Below are positions 1-8,600 of a stretch of 64,000 bases of DNA, in pieces. The notes below the pieces were generated by a model. It was not told the origin of the DNA, made no database searches, and was given only the letters and a program-made list of their open reading frames with translations. Source of the DNA: Streptomyces malaysiensis subsp. samsunensis. Its GTDB lineage: Bacteria > Actinomycetota > Actinomycetes > Streptomycetales > Streptomycetaceae. Position numbers and translations under genes: made by a program. Numbering within the stretch: the stretch's first letter is position 1; the number at the start of each line of letters is the position of its first letter. The DNA lies in assembly GCF_024519315.1 (NCBI RefSeq), contig NZ_JANIIC010000011.1, forward strand, positions 1 to 64,000, read 5' to 3'.

Positions 1-138
1 ACCCTTAGCGGGTACGCCAAGAGCTGCCCGATCCGCTTGCAAGCTCCAGCCCCAGACCGACCGCGAACCGCCACCTACAGGTTCATACGAAGTAGAAACT
101 CCCTGACACTGCCAGCAACAATAGGTCAGTATGGAGGT

Positions 139-858
139 ATGACCAGGATTGCAGACGCCGAGTGGGCTATCTGTCAGCTCGACCGATTCATTGAACTCAC
201 AACCCTTCGAGGAGTGGACAGGTTATTTGGGATTCGAGAAAGGCGGCGCAAGGATGAGATCCTAGAGCTTTACTACATCGTCGAGAAAATCTTCAGTCAC
301 GTTGACCCGAGATGGCAAAGCAAACGAAGCATTCATCTCGATCGCCGCTGGGAACCGGACCGAGAGATGGCTATTCAGATTCGCACCCGCATCCTCAAGG
401 AGGAAGACACCAAGGAGAAGCTGGGCGACAATTCCCCCCGCCTTAGCGCTGGATCACTCCATCCTTGGGTTTGGGATGGAGCAAGATCACTCTGGCAGAG
501 TGGACATTTCCGAGAGGCTGTTACCGCGGCAGCGAAGCAAGTAAATGCAGAGGCGCAGAATAAGCTAGGCCGTCGGGATGTATCGGAGACAGCACTATTC
601 AACTCGGCGTTCTCTACTGATGGCCCCAAACCTGGCCAGCCGCGCCTCCGGTTGGCTGCTGATGATGGAAGTGACACCTTTCGCAGTATTCAGAGAGGGG
701 CACGGTCCTTTGCCGAGGGATGCTACGCGGGAATCCGGAACCCTAATAGCCATGAAGTCATGCTTGGCGATATACCCGAACATGAGGCGCTAGAGCACCT
801 TGCTGCTTTCAGCATTCTGGCCCGCTGGATTGACAATTCATCCGTTAAATTTTCCTAA
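139..858 (+). CDS. TIGR02391 family protein (Ymh-like)
   Basis: This is a 239-residue protein whose C-terminal half carries the TIGR02391/Ymh pattern: an HPWVWDGARSLW block, a run of alpha-helical segments, then GIRNPNSHE near residue 205. The biochemical role of the family is unknown; members often occur in mobile or accessory DNA. The frame is open upstream to 37, but the ATG at 139 is preferred because a GGAGG lies just before it (133-137), although the spacing is unusually short. Base composition is clearly lower in GC than the rest of the window and codon third positions are mixed. That contrast, and the tRNA fragment downstream, suggest the gene belongs to an integrated element. Family assignment is fairly secure; function is not known. 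Confidence 0.75.
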   Translation: MTRIADAEWAICQLDRFIELTTLRGVDRLFGIRERRRKDEILELYYIVEKIFSHVDPRWQSKRSIHLDRRWEPDREMAIQIRTRILKEEDTKEKLGDNSPRLSAGSLHPWVWDGARSLWQSGHFREAVTAAAKQVNAEAQNKLGRRDVSETALFNSAFSTDGPKPGQPRLRLAADDGSDTFRSIQRGARSFAEGCYAGIRNPNSHEVMLGDIPEHEALEHLAAFSILARWIDNSSVKFS

Positions 859-1377
859 AGCCACCAAAAAGAGTTCTCGGAGGTACTGAACGACCGGTGA
901 TTCCACGCTCGGACCCTCGACCAGGTTCAACAGGGACGAGGCGCCTGTTTTCGGTACAGCACCGAATTACCGCCATTGGGACCCTCGCCGTCGCAGTTTC
1001 CGTCTCATTCAGCCCCGTTCACGGCCGTTCAGACGAGACCTGGAGCCGTCCCCGATTCGGTCACCAGCCACTCATGACCTCAGATGAACAGATCCGCACA
1101 AGCCCCATCACCCCGCCAGCAGACTTGGAACGCGTGCGCACGTGTCGGCTGTACAGCAGCGAAGTACAGCAACCATCGCGACAGCAGCCGACCACCACCA
1201 ATCCCAGCCGACTGCCCGACCAGCGCAGCAGACCTCACTGACCGCCCATCCCGTAGTTCGGGACGAAGAGATCGTCTGACGCCAGCCGTGACGCCAACGG
1301 CCGCGTACGCCGACGCCAGCAGCGGACGTCAGCGGACCGCCGAGCCAGGCGAGACGGGCCCTGGCGGCCACCGCACC
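859..1377. other. Gene-free end of putative integrated element
   Basis: I see no convincing coding region here. Open frames lack codon bias and ribosome sites. Composition shifts from mixed GC to high GC toward the tRNA fragment. Confidence 0.5.
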
Positions 1378-1423
1378 CCGCCTGAAAAGCGGAAGGTCGC
1401 CGGTTCGACCCCGGCCCCAGCCA
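1378..1423 (+). mobile_element. 3' fragment of tRNA-Phe, probable attachment-site half
   Basis: The fragment shows a phenylalanine anticodon loop (CTGAAAA, anticodon GAA at 1384-1386) closed by four base pairs, a variable loop, a perfect 5-bp T stem around TTCGACC, the 3' strand of an acceptor stem and discriminator A1423. There is no matching 5' half: the D arm and 5' acceptor strand are absent. A tRNA 3' half bordering a lower-GC gene is what remains at one end of an element integrated by a tyrosine recombinase into a tRNA gene. The intact tRNA-Phe and the integrase would then lie to the left of this window. The structure is seen directly; the integration event is inferred. Confidence 0.7.
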
Positions 1424-1443
1424 CCGCAGCCCTGAACTGGGCA

Positions 1444-1480
1444 AAGCCCCCTCCCGGTCCGTCCGGCAGGGGGCTTCTTC
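1444..1480 (+). terminator. Rho-independent-type terminator after tRNA-Phe end
   Basis: A 9-bp perfect stem (AAGCCCCCT with AGGGGGCTT) is followed by a short T-rich tract. It would have terminated the original tRNA transcript. Confidence 0.7.
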
Positions 1481-1501
1481 GTTGCCTGTGACGTCCGCTG
1501 A

Positions 1502-1618
1502 TCAGATGTAGGCGCGGATGGCGAAGACGCCGATCTCCTTCTTGCCCGGCGGGCAGTGCACCGTGCGGCGCTGGACGTTCGGGACGGGGTCACGTCTCAG
1601 TGAGCGGAACGTCGGCAT
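1502..1618 (-). CDS. Short ORF or C-terminal gene remnant
   Basis: On the minus strand, 31 consecutive codons before the stop end almost without exception in G or C, which is strong coding-type bias for this genome. The reading runs from an ATG at 1618 to a C-terminus CPPGKKEIGVFAIRAYI. I do not recognise a family. No proper ribosome site precedes the ATG, so it may be the 3' remnant of a longer gene cut by the nearby integration event rather than a 38-residue protein. It lies head-to-head with the transporter at 1709. Confidence 0.3.
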   Translation of the reverse strand: MPTFRSLRRDPVPNVQRRTVHCPPGKKEIGVFAIRAYI

Positions 1619-1708
1619 TCCCGCCACGAGAGCCAGCGGCGAACAATCCCCCAACACACCCGAGCCGCGGGTCTTGATCCCGTTCGAGGCGGCCATTGGA
1701 GAGCCGAC

Positions 1709-3039
1709 ATGGCAGACGTGAATGGCACCCCGCGCGACGTACGCAAGGCAGCTGTCGCAAGTTTGTTCGGTAGTGCATTGGAGTGGTACGACTTCTTCCT
1801 CTACGGCACGGCCGCCGCGCTCGTGTTCAACACCCTGTTCTTCCCGACCTTCGATCCGCTGGTGGGGACGATCGCCGCCTTCGGCACCAACGCGGTGGGG
1901 TTCCTCGCCCGGCCGTTGGGCGGCATCGTCTTCGGGCACTTCGGTGACCGGGTCGGTCGTAAGTCGATGCTGGTGACGACGCTTGTGATCATGGGCGTCG
2001 CGACCTGTCTGATCGGGCTGCTGTCCACCTATGGCGCCATCGAGGCCTGGGCGCCGATGCTGCTGGTGTCGCTGCGGATCGTGCAGGGCATCGCCGTGGG
2101 CGGTGAGTGGGGCGGCGGGGTGCTGATCGTCAGTGAACACGCGCCGAGTCACCGCCGCGGCTTCTACTCGGCCTGGAGCCAGACCGGCGTGGGACTCGGA
2201 TTCGTCCTCTCCGCCTCGGCCTACGCGCTGGCCCAGGCGGTGACCACCAAGGAGTCGTCCCTCGCCTGGGGATGGCGCGTTCCGTTCGTGGTCGGCATCC
2301 TGCTCACCGCCGTCGGACTGCTGATCCGGCTCCGGATCATGGAGACGCCCGCGTTCCGGGAGAGGACATCGGAGCAGGAGAGGTCAGGGCCGCCGCTTCT
2401 CGATGTCATCCGCACCCACCCGAAGTCGATCCTGATCGCCTTCGGCGCGCGGGTCGCCGAGACCGGTGCGAGCTATCTCTTCCTCACCCTCAGCCTCTCC
2501 TACGCGGCCGAGGTCGGGGTGGGCAAGGGGGTGGTACTGACCGCGCTCGTGGTGGGGATGCTGTTCGAGTCGTTCGCGATGCCCCTGTTCGGGGCGCTCT
2601 CCGATCGCATCGGACGGCGCCCGGGGTATATCGGGGGCGCGATCGCGGTGATCGTCTGGGCCTATCCGTTCTTCGCGATGTTCGACTCGCGCAATCCGGT
2701 GCTGATCTCCGTGGCACTCTTCGTGGCCGTCGTGATCGGCCACGAAGCGATGATCGGCACCCAGCCGGCGTTCTTCACCGAGCTCTTCGCCAGCCGGGTG
2801 GCCTACGGCGGGCTCGCCCTGGGGCATGAGCTCGCGTCGATGATCGTCGGCGGGTTCTCGCCCATCGTCGCCACGCGCTGCTCGCCTGGGCGGGCGCGTC
2901 CTGGCCGGTCGCGCTGTTCATGATCGGTATGGGCATCGCCACCGTAATCGCCGTGGCGGCCGCTCCCGAGACCAACCCGCGCGTCCGCGAGGAACGCGAG
3001 GCTCCGGAGGAAGCCGAGGTGGAATCCCAGGCCGTCTGA
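1709..3039 (+). pseudogene. MHS-family MFS transporter, frameshifted
   Basis: The reading starts at an ATG with GGAGAG upstream and matches metabolite:H+ symporters of the ShiA/ProP type: EWYDFFLYG in TM1, then GHFGDRVGRK between TM2 and TM3 and a typical 12-helix pattern. Around 2871-2876 the frame breaks: the first frame runs on into 17 unrelated residues and stops at 2923. The expected last helix and charged tail are instead read in the next frame to a TGA at 3037-3039 (LLAWAGASWPVALFMIGMG and onward). Adding one G in the ACGCGC stretch restores a protein of about 443 residues. It is either a real single-base deletion inactivating the transporter or a sequencing error. The substrate cannot be told. 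Confidence 0.75.
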
Positions 3040-3147
3040 TGGGGGCCCGTCCCTCCCGGCGAGCCGGTTCCTCGCGGAGGGCTCACCGCGCGCCGACGGC
3101 GGCCTCCCGTCCGACGGTATCGGCCGTTCGCGCCGTACGCTGGGCGG

Positions 3148-4239
3148 ATGACGCGGCTGATCGTGGCGGGCGGAGGTGGCGGGGACGCCGTTGCCGCCAC
3201 GGTGATCGACCGGGCCCTGTACGGGGGCGGGACGGCGGACGACCGGGCGGTGGTCCTGACCTATGCCTGGGACCGGCTGCTCGTCGACCCCGTCCCCGGG
3301 CCCCGGCGAGCGGCCGACTTCACCGGGCTGCGGGCGCTGACGCCGAGCGTGTACGCCGTGCCCGAGGACGCGGGACCGGTGGCGCCGGCCGGGTCCACGC
3401 TGCCCCGGCTGGCCGCCGAGCTGCCGCACACCTTCGCCCTGCTCGACCCCCACCACGGCGTGGCGGGCATGGTCCGGCAGCTGGAGGAGCTGATCGAGCA
3501 CCTGGCCCCGGCATCGATCGACCTGCTGGACGTGGGCGGGGACATCCTCGCGCGAGGGGATGAGCCGACGCTGCGAAGTCCGCTCGGGGACGCGCTCTCG
3601 CTCGCCGCCTGTGCGCAGGTGAACGCGGAGATTCGGCTGCTGGTCGCCGGTCCTGGGCTGGACGGGGAGATTCCGGTGGCGGTGCTGCGCGAACGGCTGG
3701 CGGCGGTGGTCCATACGCTGACCGCCGAGGACGTCGCGCCCATCGGCCCCGTCATGGAGTGGCATCCGTCGGAGGCCACCGGGATGCTCACGGCCACGGC
3801 GCGGGGGGTGCGCGGGCTGTGCGAGGTACGGGACGCGGGGCTCACCATTCCCCTGACGGACAACGCACCCGTGGTCCATCAGGCGGATCTCGACGCCGCC
3901 TTCCGCCGGAACCGGCTCGCCCAGGCCGTCGCCGACACGACCGGCCTCGCCGAGGCGGAGCGGCACTGCCGCGACATCTGCGGATGCTCGGAGATCGACT
4001 ACGAGCGGGAGAAGGCCGCGCGGCTCGGGGCGGCGCCCGAGGGGCCGTTCCGGCCCAGGGCCGTACTCGCCGGGGTCGCCCGCTTCGCGGAGGAGGCCCG
4101 CGCCCGCGGGGTCAGCCACACCACGTTCCGCCGGCTCACCGAGGCCCTCGGGCTGAACGGTGTCCAACGCGCGGATCTGCGGGCCTTGCTGATCGGGACT
4201 CAGCCCGAGCGGTACGACGCCCCGCTGTGGCGGCTGTGA
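3148..4239 (+). CDS. DUF1152 domain-containing protein
   Basis: This 363-residue protein begins MTRLIVAGGGGGDAVA, a glycine-rich beta-turn start typical of the DUF1152 family. The domain covers most of the length (DLLDVGGDILARGDEP near residue 125, DICGCSEIDYE near 280). The family is widespread in actinobacteria and its reaction is unknown; the glycine-rich start suggests nucleotide binding, which is inference. The ATG follows the broken transporter by about 110 bp. The 3' end abuts the promoter of the small tRNA-like RNA. Confidence 0.75.
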   Translation: MTRLIVAGGGGGDAVAATVIDRALYGGGTADDRAVVLTYAWDRLLVDPVPGPRRAADFTGLRALTPSVYAVPEDAGPVAPAGSTLPRLAAELPHTFALLDPHHGVAGMVRQLEELIEHLAPASIDLLDVGGDILARGDEPTLRSPLGDALSLAACAQVNAEIRLLVAGPGLDGEIPVAVLRERLAAVVHTLTAEDVAPIGPVMEWHPSEATGMLTATARGVRGLCEVRDAGLTIPLTDNAPVVHQADLDAAFRRNRLAQAVADTTGLAEAERHCRDICGCSEIDYEREKAARLGAAPEGPFRPRAVLAGVARFAEEARARGVSHTTFRRLTEALGLNGVQRADLRALLIGTQPERYDAPLWRL

Positions 4240-4253
4240 TCCTCCGGATGGGC

Positions 4254-4259
4254 TATAGT
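4254..4259 (+). promoter_or_regulatory. -10 element of tRNA-like RNA
   Basis: TATAGT lies about 40 bp before the tRNA-like fold and immediately after the DUF1152 stop. The same hexamer precedes the tRNA-Gly at 23804. No clear -35 is visible. Confidence 0.5.
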
Positions 4260-4296
4260 TGATCTCGTAACGCCGCCCCGGAGGGCGGGAGTTGAT

Positions 4297-4365
4297 GCGT
4301 CGGTCGTCTAAGGAAAGATACTCGTCTCCAAACGAGGGATGTAGGTGCAAGGCCTGCTCGGCGCT
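4297..4365 (+). ncRNA. Small tRNA-Gly-like RNA with abnormal anticodon arm
   Basis: A cloverleaf can be drawn. The acceptor is GCGTCGG (4297-4303) with TCGGCGC (4358-4364), all seven positions paired including wobbles. The D stem is GTCT/AGAT around AAGGAA. The T stem is GTAGG/CCTGC around TGCAAGG. The anticodon arm is abnormal: CTCGT/ACGAG leaves a 6-nt loop CTCCAA, or four pairs leave an 8-nt loop. G1-C72, C2-G71, G3-C70, T73 and a TCC in the loop match known GlyRS identity features, although CCA (Trp) is also readable. The T arm has GTGC where GTTC is usual. It is only 69 nt, encodes no CCA, and has its own promoter and terminator. It could be a non-proteogenic tRNA, a regulatory tRNA mimic or a decaying tRNA. 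Confidence 0.6.
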
Positions 4366-4374
4366 CTGTAGGAG

Positions 4375-4410
4375 AGTCCCTCCCCTGATCATCAGGGGAG
4401 GGACTTTTTT
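4375..4410 (+). terminator. Strong terminator of tRNA-like RNA
   Basis: A 12-bp GC-rich stem (AGTCCCTCCCCT with AGGGGAGGGACT) is followed by six T residues, one of the clearest intrinsic terminators in the window. It ends the short transcript from 4254 and separates it from the convergent gene at 4425. Confidence 0.85.
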
Positions 4411-4424
4411 CGTATATCTCCCCG

Positions 4425-5528
4425 TCAGCACCGTGTCGGCGTCGCCCTCGGCGGTCGTCCGCCCGGGTGGCGGTGGCGCCAGGTCCAGAAGACCACCGCG
4501 GACACCAGGCACCAGCACACCAGCACCAGGAAGGGAAAGGCGTGCTGGTGGGCGTGGAAGTAGATCGCGGTGTGCTGGGCGTTGACCGAGGCACCCGGCG
4601 GGAGCCAGCGGCCGATGGTGCCGAGGAGGGAGGGGAGCAGGGGCCAGGAGACGGCGCCTCCGGAGGATGGGTTGCCCAGCAACACCAGCAGGCCCCAGGT
4701 GGGGATGAGCGCCCAGCGCCCGAAGAGGACGTTGAACATGGAGAACACCAGCCCCGAGGTGAACATCGTCAGCGCCAGGATCGCCCAGGACTCCGGGAAG
4801 GGGAGCGTCAGCGCGCCCAGCCCCTCGTCGACGATCACCGCGATCGTGAACGCGCCGAGCAGGGCGTACGCGACCATGAAGGCGACCCGCTCGGCCGGGT
4901 TGAGCGCGGAGGCGTTCACGCTGAGCTGGATGGCGCCGAGGAAGCCGATGATCGTGGCGGCCAGGGAGATGTAGAAGACCGCGAGGCCGCGCGGATCGCC
5001 GGGCTGTAGCGGTTTCACGTCCTTGACCGTGACCGGCACTCCGGTGACCCGGCCGACCTTGGCGGCGGTCTGGCCGAGCAACTGGGCGACGGTTGCCCCG
5101 GCCGCGCTCGCGACGTCCATCTGGACGCCGCGGCCGTGCCTCTCCAGGACCGTGAAGACCCGCTGCTCCTCCAGGGACCAGCGGGCCTTCGCATAGTTGG
5201 GGTAGGGGTGCACCCGGAGGGAGGCGTTCAGGGCCTGCTCCATCCCGGCGAGGAACCGCTTCATCGGGGCGTCGCCATGCTCGGTGACCACGACGGCGGC
5301 GGGGATGTTCCGGGGGGTGGGGTTCGCGAAGGCGTAGGTGTACGAGCCCGCGAAGAGCCCCGCGCCCGCGGAGACGATCAGCACGATGACGGTGGCGGGG
5401 AAGTAGGGGGACCGCTTGAAGGACATCCACACGGATGTGACGGACGTCCATGCCGATGTGGGGGACGTCCACACCGATCGCGGTGATCGGCGCTCGGGGT
5501 CTGGGCGCTGCGCCCGGTCATCGGCCAT
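4425..5528 (-). CDS. YhgE/Pip-like (DUF3533-type) membrane protein
   Basis: The 367-residue protein has one N-terminal membrane helix (about residues 40-62), a soluble extracytoplasmic domain of roughly 120 residues (PAAVVVTEHGDAPMKRFLAGM), then about five helices from residue 185 to 350. That is the layout of the Pip/YhgE or ABC-2-like permease group, whose members are thought to act in export or envelope functions. No ATPase partner is adjacent. The first 35 residues hold a threefold in-frame 7-residue repeat (VWTSPTS-type), so the annotated ATG could be replaced by an ATG just after the repeat (MSFKRSPYF). Function is inferred from topology only. Confidence 0.6.
   Translation of the reverse strand: MADDRAQRPDPERRSPRSVWTSPTSAWTSVTSVWMSFKRSPYFPATVIVLIVSAGAGLFAGSYTYAFANPTPRNIPAAVVVTEHGDAPMKRFLAGMEQALNASLRVHPYPNYAKARWSLEEQRVFTVLERHGRGVQMDVASAAGATVAQLLGQTAAKVGRVTGVPVTVKDVKPLQPGDPRGLAVFYISLAATIIGFLGAIQLSVNASALNPAERVAFMVAYALLGAFTIAVIVDEGLGALTLPFPESWAILALTMFTSGLVFSMFNVLFGRWALIPTWGLLVLLGNPSSGGAVSWPLLPSLLGTIGRWLPPGASVNAQHTAIYFHAHQHAFPFLVLVCWCLVSAVVFWTWRHRHPGGRPPRATPTRC
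5422..5484. repeat. 21-bp tandem repeat, three copies, in frame
   Basis: Copies at 5422, 5443 and 5464 follow the pattern GACGTCCACACCGATGTGACG with a few changes each. They encode the N-terminal repeats of the membrane protein read on the minus strand. Confidence 0.75.
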
Positions 5529-5637
5529 GAGGTCACGCTAAGGCGATGAACCCATACATATCGCATATGTCGCTCGACGCGGCGCGGACGGAAATGGTTC
5601 GCCAGCCGTTTTCCGGAGGTGAGATCCTGGGATCCGT

Positions 5638-8600
5638 ATGTCCACCACGCCTGCCCCCGCCCTGCCCGCCCTGCTGGAGCGGCTGCCCGAGCTGATGCTG
5701 CGCGACCAGCAGCGGCTGGGGCGCCGACTCGACGGTGCGCGCCGGATCCGTAAACCCGAGGCCCGAGCGGCCGCGCTCGGCGAGATCGCCGAGGAGATCA
5801 CTCGAGCCGAGCTGCGGGTCGCGGACCGCCGCGCCGCCGTACCGGCCGTCACCTATCCGGAAGAGCTGCCGGTCAGCCAGAAGAGGGACGCGATCCTCGA
5901 GGCCGTCCGGGATCACCAGGTGGTGATCGTCGCGGGTGAGACCGGCTCCGGGAAGACCACCCAGATTCCGAAGATCTGCATGGAGCTGGGGCGCGGCGTC
6001 AAGGGCCTTATCGGCCATACGCAGCCGCGCCGTATCGCGGCCCGCACCGTGGCCGAGCGCATCGCCGAGGAGCTGCGGTCGCCGCTGGGCGAGTCCGTCG
6101 GCTGGAGGGTCCGCTTCACCGACCAGGTGAGCCAGGACACCCACGTCAAGCTGATGACCGACGGCATTCTGCTCGCCGAGATCCAGACCGACCGCGAGCT
6201 GCGCCAGTACGACACGATCATCATCGACGAGGCCCATGAGCGCAGCCTCAACATCGACTTCCTGCTCGGCTATCTGGCCCAGCTGCTGCCCCGCCGCCCC
6301 GACCTCAAGGTCGTGATCACCTCCGCCACCATCGACCCCGAGCGCTTCTCCCGCCATTTCGGCGACGCGCCGATCGTCGAGGTCAGCGGGCGTACGTATC
6401 CGGTCGAGGTGCGCTACCGCCCGCTGCTGGAGGAGGGCGGCGAGGACAGCGACCGAGACCAGATCACCGCGATCTGCGACGCGGTCGACGAGCTCCAGGC
6501 CGAGGGCCCCGGCGACATCCTGGTCTTCCTCTCCGGCGAGCGGGAGATCCGCGACACCGCCGACGCGCTGAACAAGAAGAAGCTCCCGGTCACCGAGGTG
6601 CTTCCGCTGTACGCCCGGCTGTCGCACGCCGAGCAGCACCGGGTCTTCCAGAGACACACCGGCCGCCGGATCGTGCTGGCGACGAACGTCGCCGAGACCT
6701 CGCTGACCGTCCCCGGTATCCGCTATGTGATCGACCCGGGCACCGCCCGGATCTCCCGCTACAGCCATCGCACCAAGGTCCAGCGGCTGCCCATCGAGCC
6801 GATCTCGCAGGCCAGCGCCAATCAGCGCAAGGGCCGCTGCGGCCGTACCAGCGACGGCATCTGCGTCCGGCTGTACTCCGAGGACGACTTCCTCACCCGC
6901 CCGGAGTTCACCGACGCCGAGATCCTGCGGACCAACCTGGCCTCCGTCATCCTCCAGATGACCGCAGCCGGCCTCGGCGACATCGAGAAGTTCCCCTTCA
7001 TCGACCCGCCGGACCGCCGCAACATCAAGGACGGCATCCAGCTCCTGGAGGAGCTGCACGCCCTGGACGGCAAGCAGAAGGACCCGCGCAAGCGGCTCAC
7101 CCAGGTCGGCCGGAAGCTGGCCCAGCTGCCGGTGGACCCGCGGCTGGCCCGGATGGTGCTGGAGGCGGACCGCAACGGCTGCGTCCGTGAGGTCATGGTG
7201 ATCGCGGCGGCGCTGTCCATCCAGGACCCGCGCGAGCGCCCCTCGGACAAGCAGCAGCAGGCGGATCAGCAGCATGCCCGCTTCAAGGACGAGTCCAGCG
7301 ACTTCCTGGCCTTCCTCAATCTGTGGAAGTACGTCCGGGAGCGGCAGAAGGAGCTGTCGTCCTCGGCCTTCCGCCGGATGTGCCGCCATGAGTATCTCAA
7401 CTACCTGCGCATACGCGAATGGCAGGACATCTACAGCCAGCTGCGCACGGTCGCCAAGACCATGGACATCCATATGTCCGAGCAGGACGCGGCGCCCGAT
7501 CGCGTCCATCAGTCGCTGCTGGCCGGGCTGCTGTCGCACATCGGCCTCAGGAGCGCCGGGGTGGAGGGCGGGAAGGACAGTGGGAAGGACGCCGGGAGGA
7601 ACGCCGGGCGGGAAGGCGGGAAGAACACAGCCAAGAACGAGTACGTGGGCGCCCGGAGCGCCAAGTTCGCGGTCTTCCCCGGCTCGGCGCTGTTCAAGAA
7701 GCCGCCGCACTGGGTGATGTCGGCGGAGCTGGTGGAGACCTCCCGGCTGTGGGCGCGGGTCAACGCGAAGATCGAGCCGGAGTGGATCGAGCCGCTCGCC
7801 CAGCACCTGGTCAAACGTACCTACAGCGAACCGCACTGGGAGCAGAAGCAGGCCGCGGTGATGGCGTTTGAGCGGGTCACGCTCTACGGGGTGCCGATCG
7901 TCGCCCAACGGAAGGTCAACTACGGCCGGATCGACCCCGAGACCAGCCGCGATCTGTTCATCCGCAACGCCCTGGTGGAGGGCGACTGGCGCACCCACCA
8001 CCAGTTCTTCCTCGACAACCGCAAACTGCTGGGCGAGGTCGAGGAGCTGGAGCACCGGGCCCGGCGCCGCGACATCCTCGTGGACGACGAGACGCTCTTC
8101 GACTTCTACGACCAGCGGATCCCCGAGCATGTGGTGTCCGGCGCCCACTTCGACTCCTGGTGGAAGCACAAGCGACGCGAAGAGCCGGAGCTTCTCAACT
8201 TCGAGAAGTCGATGCTCATCAACGAGCGGGCGCAGGACGTCACCAAGGACGCCTATCCGGACTCCTGGCGCCAGGGGAAGCTCAAGTTCCGGGTGACCTA
8301 CCAGTTCGAGCCGGGGGCGGACGCGGACGGTGTGACCGTCCACATCCCGCTCCAGGTGCTGAATCAGGTCACCGCGGACGGATTCGACTGGCAGATTCCG
8401 GGGCTGCGCGAGGATCTGGTCACCGAGCTGATCCGCTCGCTGCCCAAACCGGTCCGCCGGCACTACGTCCCGGCGCCCAACTACGCCAAGCGCTTCCTGG
8501 AAAGCGCTGTCCCCCTCCAGGGGCCGCTGACGGCGGCGCTCGAGCGCGAGCTCCACCGGATGGTGGGCGTACGGATCGAGCCGGAGGACTGGGACCTGGC

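Noticed and set aside
2865..2885. Programmed ribosomal frameshift in the transporter
   Set aside because: No slippery sequence or downstream pseudoknot is evident and the family is not known to use frameshifting.
4297..4365. Ordinary tRNA-Trp (CCA)
   Set aside because: The anticodon arm cannot form a normal 5-bp stem with a 7-nt loop, and the acceptor and discriminator fit glycine better.
2803..5472. An 889-codon minus-strand open frame across the DUF1152 gene, the tRNA-like RNA and the membrane protein
   Set aside because: It crosses a strong terminator and three recognisable features and has no homology-like motifs.
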